39,244 nucleotides of DNA from a virus. Shown in pieces: positions 7,076-14,027 of the stretch. The notes under the pieces are model-generated. The model searched no databases. It saw nothing but the letters and a program-made list of their open reading frames with translations, and was not told the DNA's origin. Made by a program: the position numbers and the translations under genes. Every line of letters begins with the position of its first letter. The stretch's first letter is position 1. The stretch is taken from the IMG/VR virus record IMGVR_UViG_3300027749_000239, positions 1 to 39,244 of that record. One strand, 5' to 3'.

Positions 7076-7315
7076 ATGATAAGCCTTATAAAATTACTTC
7101 AAGAAGAAATAAAAGGAGATATATCTTTGCCATCAAATCATCAACCCTTTATGTATAGTCCTGATGGTTTTAGCTGCGCAGTATGTAAGTACTATAGCTA
7201 TGAAAATGATCAGCATATCTGTGGAAATCAGTACTATGAGGCGTGGAATGGCAATGCAGTTATGGATATAAAAGATCCTACTAAATGGTGTAGTGATTGG
7301 TTCGAACCTAAATGA
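7076..7315 (+). CDS. Small Cys-rich (HiPIP/zinc-ribbon-like) protein with capsid-targeting-like N-terminus
   Basis: A 79-residue protein beginning immediately after the previous stop. The leader M-I-S-L-I-K-L-L-Q-E-E is a looser version of the shared N-terminal motif, with L-Q-E as a possible prohead-protease site. The remainder has four cysteines in F-S-C-A-V-C-K-Y-Y, H-I-C-G-N-Q-Y-Y-E-A-W and K-W-C-S-D-W-F-E, a pattern I recall from small phage proteins with a HiPIP-like or metal-ribbon appearance. It probably binds iron-sulfur or zinc, but the ligand cannot be told from sequence. A promoter-like element at 7315-7323 begins at its stop codon. Confidence 0.65.
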   Translation: MISLIKLLQEEIKGDISLPSNHQPFMYSPDGFSCAVCKYYSYENDQHICGNQYYEAWNGNAVMDIKDPTKWCSDWFEPK

Positions 7316-7323
7316 TATTTATA
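7315..7323 (+). promoter_or_regulatory. Putative late promoter element (ATATTTATA)
   Basis: GATATTTATACAAA immediately after the preceding stop codon; the core ends 16 bases before the ATG at 7340. Confidence 0.6.
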
Positions 7324-7339
7324 CAAAAGATAATAAAAC

Positions 7340-8047
7340 ATGATAAAATTAACAAGCTTTTTAAATGAAGGACCTGAAGATTTTGGTGCATATCGCAGAA
7401 TTGTAATTACATCTGATAAAGTAAAACAAATAGAGTCAGAGATTAAAAAATTCATGGATCGTCCAGAAACAAAAGAGAAATTCCCAGTAAAATCTTCTTT
7501 TAAACCAGGAATAAAACCAGAGATGGCAGTCATTGATGTAGAAGGCAAAGGTGCGTCTGTAATAGCAATTAAAGCAACAGATATAGCAAAGAAGCTGGAT
7601 AAAACTGCTATTATAAAAGTAAGGAGTGAAAGAAAATTAAAAGAATTTACTCCAAATCCAGCTGAAACCCCAGAAATATACTATGGAAATGAAAAGAAAA
7701 AGTATATCAAACAACCATCATTAGATAACCAAGATATGAATGCAATAAAGTCTACTCATCCAATAGCAGAAGAATATTGCTCAGAGTGTGATAATGAAAT
7801 GGTTGATGGATATTGTTCACAGTGTGGAGAAGAAAAAAGTGATAATGTTTGGGGACAACCCTCTGAAGATCATGAATCTACTATGGCAAAAGGTGAACTT
7901 AAAGATCTTATATCAAATGCATCAAAATTATATAGTATGATAGAACCAGGAACAGAACTTCCAGGTTGGGTATCGGCTTATATTACTTTAGCGAGCGATT
8001 ATATGCACAGTGTTGCTGAATATGCTCAAGAGATTGCTTCACATTAA
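7340..8047 (+). CDS. Candidate internal virion protein with zinc ribbon and capsid-targeting-like N-terminus
   Basis: A 235-residue protein starting M-I-K-L-T-S-F-L-N-E-G, with L-N-E as a predicted gp21-type cleavage site. Residues ~145-168 hold a zinc ribbon, Y-C-S-E-C-D-N-E-M-V-D-G-Y-C-S-Q-C-G-E-E (two C-x2-C knuckles). The C-terminal domain (M-A-K-G-E-L-K-D-L-I, then M-I-E-P-G-T-E-L-P-G-W-V, then Y-I-T-L-A-S-D-Y-M-H) is a helical module I recognise from many T4-like virion or prohead-associated proteins of unknown function. It has its own promoter-like element, so late expression with other head genes is likely. Role as packaged cargo is inference. Confidence 0.75.
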   Translation: MIKLTSFLNEGPEDFGAYRRIVITSDKVKQIESEIKKFMDRPETKEKFPVKSSFKPGIKPEMAVIDVEGKGASVIAIKATDIAKKLDKTAIIKVRSERKLKEFTPNPAETPEIYYGNEKKKYIKQPSLDNQDMNAIKSTHPIAEEYCSECDNEMVDGYCSQCGEEKSDNVWGQPSEDHESTMAKGELKDLISNASKLYSMIEPGTELPGWVSAYITLASDYMHSVAEYAQEIASH

Positions 8048-8056
8048 AAATAAAAT

Positions 8057-10687
8057 ATGAAAAAGTTATTGTTATTATTTATCTTATTATTTTCTTTTAC
8101 ATTTGGAAATGCTCAAATTGTAACAGGAAACCTCTTTCTTCAAGGAAAGTATTTGGAAATTGGAGCACAGCAAAATGCTTCTTTAGGATCTGGGGTGGCA
8201 GCCCCGACAGGCTATCATCCGAGAAACTCTGGCACAGTATTTCTTTGTGGCGGATCGTCTCCTAACTTTTTAGCTTCAGTATACGATTATGGTTTAGATG
8301 GATGGACAGTAGGCACACCGGCATATATGGGAGATTATACACTTCCAGGTTCTCCATGGGAAGGCTGGGGTATAGAAGTAAATGGTACTCGAGAATGGGC
8401 ATATTCAACAAATTGTAACCTCAGTGGCGGATTAACTCCGGCAATTGGTAACTGGACTTCATATACAAACACAGGTGGACAGGTTTTAGGTTATTGGAAT
8501 GGATCTTTTTTGGGTGGAAATTTACTAGTTAATCAAGAATATAGAATCGACACACTATCATCTGCATTAGTCGTAACAGTAAAATTAAAAAATGTTGGTA
8601 GCACTGTACTGAATAACGTGTATTATTTACGTTCATGTGATCCTGATAACAGTGTGCCATGGGGTGGGTCATTTACAACAAACAACATTATACGTTTTCA
8701 AAATGATTTTTATCATAGAGTAATGGTATCAGCAACTTCTACAGGACCTGTTGGAAGTATAGGGACGCCAGCAACTGTATTGAGTTTAGGAACTAAAGAT
8801 TCTCGAGCAAAGTGCGTAATATTTACTTCTTGGCCATTGTCAACAACAGCAACATATTCAGGCATTTGGGCAGGGACTTCGACTGGAATTGGTACTAGTT
8901 ATTATACAGTAAACACTGGCACAGTCAATGACATTGCAATAGGATTAGTGTTTAATTTATGTAATATACTTCCAGGAGATAGTACAATGTGTTCATATGC
9001 TTATATCTATAATAGTGCATCTTCAATGGTAGCTTCTATAGATACTGCATTTCCAGAACCCGTTTTAACAGCAAATGGAATTGTTTTAGATAGTGTAGAT
9101 ACAATTACTGCTTGTTTAGGAGGCACAACAGTCAATTTAAATGTATTACATGGTTCAGATAAAAGTTGGTCTTGGAGTGGATGGACATGGTCTCCTAGCA
9201 CTGGATTAAGTTCAACAACTGGCACTTCAACAGTATTGAATTATGCTGGAATTTCTAGCATTACAACATATACTATTACAGGAAACGACACAACACATTG
9301 CAGACAATTGCACAAACAATTTCTGTTAACAGTTATTCCAGTTAGCGCTGCAACACCTATAACACGAGATACTTTTTATTGTCAGAATACAATTGCGGGG
9401 CTTCCAACATTAAATGTAACTTACACTGGTACATTGACTTGGTATACAACCCCAACAGGTGGTATTGGAACAACAACGACACCAATAATATCAACTACGA
9501 CATCTGGAGTAATTACTTATTACGTAACACAGACTATTGCTGGTTGTGAAAGTGCCAGAGTTCCTTTAAAAGTGACTATTAATCCTGCATATAATATCAA
9601 TTTACCTGTTGCAATTTGTAATGGTACATCGTATAATTATAATGGTAGTGTTTATAATGCAGCTGGCGCATACGTAAATCATTTTAGTACAATTTTGGGT
9701 TGTGACTCGACAATGAATATTGTTGTTACGATATTATCAACTGATACTATACGAATATTAGATTCTATTTGTCAAGGAGATGTATATTCATTCTCTGGAC
9801 ACACATACAATACTAATGGAACATATACCCTAAGTTACACCAATGTATCCGGATGTGATTCAACAATGATTTTAACACTTATAGTCAAACCAATACCACA
9901 AGCTGACATTAAAAATCTTACAAGTTCTAATATATGCGTAGGCGATTCAATTAGAATAGTTTCTATTAATCAAGCATATGGGCCATTAACGTATCATTGG
10001 ACATTTGATTTACCATCAACAATACTAAATAATGTGTATCCATCCGGACCTTACACCATTGGATATTACACTCCAGGTTCTTATAACATTTACTTGTATG
10101 TTACTAATGATTTTTGCCAATCAAGTTTAGATAGTATACAAATTCAAGTGGAAAAGTATCCAGATGCTTCTATTAAAGAGTCTGGGTATGACGTTTGTAT
10201 AGGTGATAAAGTCTTTTTCCAACCAGAAAATCCAGAGCAAGGAATAATATACTATTGGCAACCTGTATATTATTTTGAACAAGAAAATGCTAGTGGACAG
10301 TCAAATATTTGGGGAACTGTAGATATTAGTAGAACAGTTATATTGCATGCTTTAAGTAAATTTGGATGCATATCAGCAGATTCAGTTAAAGTGTTAGCAC
10401 ATAGCTGTTGTACATTTGTAATTCCTAATTCATTTACTCCTAATGGCGATGGATTAAATGATTTGTATAAACCAATCTATACTGGCAATGGATTCAATGT
10501 TCATGTATTCAGTATATTTGATCGTTGGGGTAATGAAGTGTATTCTTCTAAATTATTAGCAACTAAAGGTTGGGATGGAATGTATAAAAATGTTCCTTGT
10601 GAATTAGGAGTTTATTTTTGGTATATTGATTATGAGTGTGAAGGTATTGAATATAAGAAAAAAGGAGATGTAACTTTAATTAGATAG
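8057..10687 (+). CDS. Secreted multi-domain surface protein with T9SS type B (CHU_C/gliding) C-terminal sorting domain
   Basis: An 876-residue protein with a clear signal peptide (M-K-K-L-L-L-L-F-I-L-L-F-S-F-T-F-G-N-A-Q). Residues ~20-340 form a Gly/Ser/Thr/aromatic-rich beta domain. Two related repeats follow (I-C-N-G-T-S-Y-N-Y-N-G ... G-C-D-S-T-M and I-C-Q-G-D-V-Y-S-F-S-G ... G-C-D-S-T-M), then PKD/Ig-like segments. Residues ~785-876 are a gliding-motility C-terminal domain: F-V-I-P-N-S-F-T-P-N-G-D-G-L-N-D, F-D-R-W-G-N-E-V-Y, G-W-D-G-M-Y, G-V-Y-F-W-Y-I. In Bacteroidota this domain directs type IX secretion and surface attachment. The same A/T-rich start context and flanking virion genes argue that it is truly phage-borne, probably acquired from a host. 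It may be a conversion protein, a surface modifier or an adhesin. Confidence 0.88.
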   Translation: MKKLLLLFILLFSFTFGNAQIVTGNLFLQGKYLEIGAQQNASLGSGVAAPTGYHPRNSGTVFLCGGSSPNFLASVYDYGLDGWTVGTPAYMGDYTLPGSPWEGWGIEVNGTREWAYSTNCNLSGGLTPAIGNWTSYTNTGGQVLGYWNGSFLGGNLLVNQEYRIDTLSSALVVTVKLKNVGSTVLNNVYYLRSCDPDNSVPWGGSFTTNNIIRFQNDFYHRVMVSATSTGPVGSIGTPATVLSLGTKDSRAKCVIFTSWPLSTTATYSGIWAGTSTGIGTSYYTVNTGTVNDIAIGLVFNLCNILPGDSTMCSYAYIYNSASSMVASIDTAFPEPVLTANGIVLDSVDTITACLGGTTVNLNVLHGSDKSWSWSGWTWSPSTGLSSTTGTSTVLNYAGISSITTYTITGNDTTHCRQLHKQFLLTVIPVSAATPITRDTFYCQNTIAGLPTLNVTYTGTLTWYTTPTGGIGTTTTPIISTTTSGVITYYVTQTIAGCESARVPLKVTINPAYNINLPVAICNGTSYNYNGSVYNAAGAYVNHFSTILGCDSTMNIVVTILSTDTIRILDSICQGDVYSFSGHTYNTNGTYTLSYTNVSGCDSTMILTLIVKPIPQADIKNLTSSNICVGDSIRIVSINQAYGPLTYHWTFDLPSTILNNVYPSGPYTIGYYTPGSYNIYLYVTNDFCQSSLDSIQIQVEKYPDASIKESGYDVCIGDKVFFQPENPEQGIIYYWQPVYYFEQENASGQSNIWGTVDISRTVILHALSKFGCISADSVKVLAHSCCTFVIPNSFTPNGDGLNDLYKPIYTGNGFNVHVFSIFDRWGNEVYSSKLLATKGWDGMYKNVPCELGVYFWYIDYECEGIEYKKKGDVTLIR

Positions 10688-10689
10688 TG

Positions 10690-10698
10690 ATATTTATA
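10690..10698 (+). promoter_or_regulatory. Putative late promoter element (ATATTTATA), nearly abutting its start codon
   Basis: GATATTTATATAAAATG: only four bases separate the core from the ATG at 10703. If this is a -10 element, the transcript would start at or within a base or two of the ATG and be leaderless. Confidence 0.55.
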
Positions 10699-10702
10699 TA
10701 AA

Positions 10703-11164
10703 ATGATAAAATTAACAGACATACTAAAGAAAATACTCAAAGAAGCTGGAAATGAACAACCAGTTAATCCAGAATTTGAGGAAAATCCAATGGAATATAT
10801 CCTTAAAAGATATAAAAGACTTAATGAGAATTTAGTTAAACTCATGGGAGATAGTTTTAAGGAATATCTTGGCGGTGTTTTTATTATGTCTGGTAAACCT
10901 ACAACATTTAAAATACTTCTTAAAAATGGTCAGTATTTCTATATGACCTTTATGGGAAAAGCATATGAAGCTACTGTACAAGGTAAACGCTATTATTTAA
11001 TGAATATAGGTGATATACAAAGAGCTACAGTGGCTATATCTAGACTTCAAAGATATGGAGCTAAAACTTCTGCGCAGGGACCAGAAAGTGAAGAAGGACC
11101 TAGATCAGAAGAATTACCAACAGAGAAAGAAGAAAAAGAAGAAAAACCCAAAGAAACAGCATAA
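10703..11164 (+). CDS. Candidate internal virion protein with capsid-targeting-like N-terminus
   Basis: A 153-residue protein starting M-I-K-L-T-D-I-L-K-K-I-L-K-E-A, with L-K-E as a possible prohead-protease site. The middle is predicted alpha/beta (F-K-I-L-L-K-N-G-Q-Y-F-Y-M-T-F-M-G-K-A-Y) and the C-terminus is a disordered acidic/lysine tail. No family is recognised. Its promoter-like element sits almost on the start codon. It lies just upstream of the terminase, where T4 carries its small terminase gene. It does not look like a small terminase, so that role is not proposed. An A/T hairpin (11201-11225) lies in the 104-base gap downstream. Confidence 0.65.
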   Translation: MIKLTDILKKILKEAGNEQPVNPEFEENPMEYILKRYKRLNENLVKLMGDSFKEYLGGVFIMSGKPTTFKILLKNGQYFYMTFMGKAYEATVQGKRYYLMNIGDIQRATVAISRLQRYGAKTSAQGPESEEGPRSEELPTEKEEKEEKPKETA

Positions 11165-11246
11165 CTCAAAACAAATACTTTATAAAGTCAATATAAAAGG
11201 TTATAATGTTATCAAAGCATTATAAATATACTCAATAAAATGTGAT

Positions 11247-11255
11247 ATATTTATA
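11247..11255 (+). promoter_or_regulatory. Putative late promoter element (ATATTTATA) for terminase
   Basis: GATATATTTATAAACA; the core ends 13 bases before the ATG at 11269. A forward TATAAATA, the T4 late consensus, also occurs upstream at 11221-11228. Confidence 0.6.
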
Positions 11256-11268
11256 AACAAAAGTTTTT

Positions 11269-11868
11269 ATGCCCGAATTAAATAATAAACAGGCTACAAT
11301 AAAAGATAGGATACGCGAAGAATTTTTGAAATGCGCCACAGATCCCGTATACTTTATGAAGAAGTATTACATGATCCAGCATCCACAAAGAGGACGAATG
11401 CTATTTGATTTGTATCCATTTCAAGAATCAATGGTAAAGGTCTTTTCAGGAGACCAGAATATATTAATAAATAAGTCTAGACAGCTAGGTATATCAACAT
11501 TGGTATCTGCATATAGTCTATGGCTTATGATATTCTATAAAGATAAAAACGTACTGGTCATTGCAACAAAGCAAGAGACAGCCAAGAACATGGTTACAAA
11601 AGTACGATTTGCGTATGATAATTTACCCACTTGGTTAAAGATCGGTGCAACAGAAGATAATAGACTTAGCTTAAGACTTACAAACGGTTCACAAATAAAG
11701 GCAGTATCTGGAGCAAGTGACTCAGCTCGTTCAGAAGCAGTATCTCTACTAGTAATGGACGAATGTATTACCGGGGATACTGAAGTAACAGTAAAAAATA
11801 AAATTACTGGAAAAATAGAAAAAGTTTCTATAGATAAATTAAAAAAAATGCTAATTGATGAAACATAA
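11269..11868 (+). CDS. Terminase large subunit, N-terminal half fused to split-intein N fragment
   Basis: A 199-residue protein. Residues 1-165 are the N-terminal part of the gp17-type packaging ATPase: I-N-K-S-R-Q-L-G-I-S-T (Walker A, residues ~68-77) and S-L-L-V-M-D-E (Walker B and catalytic Glu165). The next residue, Cys166, opens an intein: C-I-T-G-D-T-E-V-T-V matches intein block A, and the fragment ends 34 residues later at a stop codon. The rest of the ATPase, starting C-A-F-I-D, is encoded at 12589-14016. Protein trans-splicing between the two products should rebuild an active motor. Alone, this half lacks the coupling motif and nuclease. The split falls right beside the catalytic residues, as is usual for inteins. 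Confidence 0.92.
   Translation: MPELNNKQATIKDRIREEFLKCATDPVYFMKKYYMIQHPQRGRMLFDLYPFQESMVKVFSGDQNILINKSRQLGISTLVSAYSLWLMIFYKDKNVLVIATKQETAKNMVTKVRFAYDNLPTWLKIGATEDNRLSLRLTNGSQIKAVSGASDSARSEAVSLLVMDECITGDTEVTVKNKITGKIEKVSIDKLKKMLIDET
11764..11865 (+). other. Split intein N fragment (IntN, 34 residues)
   Basis: Begins at nucleophile Cys166 of the upstream terminase half and contains block A (C-x2-G-D-T-x-V) followed by K-I-E-K-V-S-I-D-K-L. No block B is present; block B lies in the C fragment, so the split point is between blocks A and B. This is the atypical arrangement known from AceL-TerL, whose N fragment is 25 residues as I recall. Confidence 0.88.
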
Positions 11869-11871
11869 GCG

Positions 11872-11880
11872 ATATTTATT
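11872..11880 (+). promoter_or_regulatory. Putative late promoter element (ATATTTATT) for the homing endonuclease
   Basis: GATATTTATTGAAA in the 23-base gap between the terminase N-half and the endonuclease gene; the core ends 11 bases before the ATG at 11892. Confidence 0.55.
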
Positions 11881-11891
11881 GAAAAAGCAAA

Positions 11892-12602
11892 ATGAATGAA
11901 CAAAAAAAACATTCTTGGAACTGGAAAGAGCCTATAGAAAAAATATGTAATGGATGCGGAAAGTCATATTTAACTAAAAAAATAAATAAAAAATATTGCA
12001 CACAACCATGCTGGACATCAAACAATAATAGAGTAGATAGTCCAGAGGTTAGAAAAAAAAGAGTCGATTCAGTAAGGAAAACTACATCAACAAAAGAATA
12101 CAAAGAAAAAATAAAAAATAGTCCGAGAATTAAAGAGGCTAATAGACAATCATCAATTAGAATGAAAAAGCTAATAGCAGAAGGAAAATTTACTCCGTGT
12201 ATTACAAATAGTTGGACAAGATGGAAATCTTTTGTAGAAATAGACGGAGTAATTAAAAAATTTAGAAGTTCTTGGGAAGCGGTATTTTATTTATTGAATC
12301 CACATTTAGAGTATGAAAAAAGAAGAATTCAATATAAAAATGATGAATCATACAGGAATTATATAGTAGATTTTGAAGATTCAAATAATAAAATATTATA
12401 TGAAATAAAGCCTATTAATCTAAAAGATAATTATAAAAATACTATAAAGATTAAAGCTGCTCAACAATGGTGTAAAGATAATCAATATGAATATAGAATA
12501 ATATCAGACGAATGGTTTTTTGAAAATGCAAATAAAATAGATTATGAAAAAAATCCGCAATTAAGATTATTAATGAAAAATTTTATAAGTGATAAAAAAT
12601 AA
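11892..12602 (+). CDS. Free-standing homing endonuclease, PD-(D/E)XK-like, inside the fractured terminase
   Basis: A 236-residue Lys-rich protein. Residues ~16-40 carry a zinc-finger-like C-N-G-C-G ... Y-C-T-Q-P-C-W. Residues ~55-105 are basic and helical, like NUMOD-type DNA-binding segments. The C-terminal ~110 residues contain R-S-S-W-E-A-V-F-Y, then Y-I-V-D-F-E-D, then I-L-Y-E-I-K-P: Glu, Asp and E-x-K in the order of a PD-(D/E)XK or Vsr-like nuclease. Position between two intein-bearing gene halves fits the fractured-gene arrangement, in which a free-standing nuclease cuts the intein-less allele and drives spread. Membership of the EDxHD family is uncertain. Its last 14 bases overlap the next gene, which starts on GTG. 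Confidence 0.82.
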   Translation: MNEQKKHSWNWKEPIEKICNGCGKSYLTKKINKKYCTQPCWTSNNNRVDSPEVRKKRVDSVRKTTSTKEYKEKIKNSPRIKEANRQSSIRMKKLIAEGKFTPCITNSWTRWKSFVEIDGVIKKFRSSWEAVFYLLNPHLEYEKRRIQYKNDESYRNYIVDFEDSNNKILYEIKPINLKDNYKNTIKIKAAQQWCKDNQYEYRIISDEWFFENANKIDYEKNPQLRLLMKNFISDKK

Positions 12603-12906
12603 TAAATACGAGGTTTTAACCCCAAGCGGGTTTTGTGATTTTGAAGGAATATCATCAAAACAGAGTTTTGTTATTTTTACTATTAAATTTTCTAACGGTA
12701 ATTATATAAGATGTACTGATGGACATGAATTGAAATTTCCAAATGGGGAATTTTTAGAGGCGGGTTTAATACAAAAAGGAGATGTTTTATTTGGAAATTT
12801 AGAAGTAATTGATATATCTTATGTAGAAGAAGAAGAGGGGGTCCATGATCTTATTAATGTTAAAGAAAATAATGAATATTATACTAATGATGTAGTTAGT
12901 CATAAT
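12589..12906 (+). other. Split intein C fragment (IntC, 106 residues)
   Basis: Contains L-T-P-S-G-F-C-D-F-E-G, block B with R-C-T-D-G-H-E-L-K, then block F/G ending in Y-Y-T-N-D-V-V-S-H-N before Cys+1. The opening resembles what I recall of the AceL-TerL C fragment (I-L-S-P-N-G-F ... N-G-V-V-S-H-N-C), which is 104 residues. Confidence 0.88.
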
Positions 12907-14016
12907 TGCGCTTTTATTGATAATGCAGAAGAACTTTTTGGTTCGGCTCAGCAAACTTTGGCAACTGGTGGTAAATGTATAGCTCTATCTACTCCTAATG
13001 GTGTTGGTAATTGGTTTCATAAGACATATGTAAGAGCACAAAAGAAAGAAAATAGCTTTTTACCAGTATCTCTTCCATGGACAGTACATCCAGAAAGAAG
13101 TCAACCTTGGAGAGATAAACAAGATCAAGACTTGGGAATAAGAATGGCAGCGCAAGAGTGTGATTGCGATTTCTCAAGTTCTGGTAATACAGTAATCATC
13201 CCAGATATATTAACATGGTATGAAGAAAATGTTATTGCAGAACCAATTGAAAGAAGAGGTTTAGATAAGTCAATGTGGGTATGGGAATATCCAAGTCCAT
13301 TAAAAACATATTTATTATGTGCAGACGTAGCAAGAGGCGATGGAGCTGACTATTCTGCATTTCATATTATCGATGTAGATACATTGACACAAGTAGCAGA
13401 ATATCAATCTCAATGTGATACCAGAGAATTTGCAAAAACAATATTAGCAGCAGCTTTTGAATATAATAATGCTCTAGTGGCAGTGGAAAATGCAAATATA
13501 GGCTGGGACGTTTTACAGACTTTAGTAGAGAGTGGATATCAGAATTTACATTATTCACATAGAACAGATTTTAGTTTAGATCAAGAAAAAAGATTGGAAA
13601 GATATGGAGCAACAGATTCTCTAGTTCCAGGATTTACAATGTCATCAGCATCAAGACCCCTAATAATAGAGAGAATGAGAGATTTTGTAGAGACAAAGCA
13701 AGTCAAAATAAGATCACTTAGACTTTTAGAAGAGTTAAGAGTATTTATATGGAAAAACTCAAAGCCTCAAGCAATGCAAGGATATAATGATGATCTTGTA
13801 ATGTCTTTTGCGATATCTATGTATATGAGAGATTCTTCTATTCGTTTTAGAAGAACTGCTGAAAGTTTGACATACGCAGCTTTAGATGCAATAAAAAAAA
13901 CCGGAGATTCTCCAGTTTACAACACAAGTAATTTTATGAGTAATAATCCTTACCAGATGGAAATCTCTACAGCGAATGGAAATTCAATAGAAGATATATC
14001 TTGGTTATTGGGATAA
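12589..14016 (+). CDS. Split-intein C fragment fused to terminase large subunit C-terminal half
   Basis: A 475-residue product. Residues 1-106 are the intein C fragment, ending V-V-S-H-N; Cys107 is the +1 extein residue. The remaining 369 residues complete the packaging motor: C-A-F-I-D, the coupling motif I-A-L-S-T-P-N-G, and an RNase H-like nuclease with Asp246 (C-A-D-V-A-R-G-D), Glu300 (V-A-V-E-N-A-N-I-G) and Asp401/402 (Y-N-D-D-L-V-M-S). The spliced protein would be 534 residues, somewhat shorter than T4 gp17. An in-frame TAA (12586-12588) directly precedes the GTG at 12589, so GTG is the best start; the sequence then runs M-I-K-N-N-K-Y-E-V-L. Confidence 0.92.
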   Translation: MIKNNKYEVLTPSGFCDFEGISSKQSFVIFTIKFSNGNYIRCTDGHELKFPNGEFLEAGLIQKGDVLFGNLEVIDISYVEEEEGVHDLINVKENNEYYTNDVVSHNCAFIDNAEELFGSAQQTLATGGKCIALSTPNGVGNWFHKTYVRAQKKENSFLPVSLPWTVHPERSQPWRDKQDQDLGIRMAAQECDCDFSSSGNTVIIPDILTWYEENVIAEPIERRGLDKSMWVWEYPSPLKTYLLCADVARGDGADYSAFHIIDVDTLTQVAEYQSQCDTREFAKTILAAAFEYNNALVAVENANIGWDVLQTLVESGYQNLHYSHRTDFSLDQEKRLERYGATDSLVPGFTMSSASRPLIIERMRDFVETKQVKIRSLRLLEELRVFIWKNSKPQAMQGYNDDLVMSFAISMYMRDSSIRFRRTAESLTYAALDAIKKTGDSPVYNTSNFMSNNPYQMEISTANGNSIEDISWLLG

Positions 14017-14027
14017 AAATATAAAAA

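Noticed and set aside
11201-11225. A/T-only hairpin TTATAATG/CATTATAA before the terminase promoter
   Set aside because: The stem is weak, with no following T run, so it is not called a terminator; such pairs are expected in DNA this A/T-rich.
11010-11225. Forward frame overlapping the end of the 10703 gene
   Set aside because: A Lys-rich frame generated by the GAA/AAA-rich tail of the real gene; no independent start signal.
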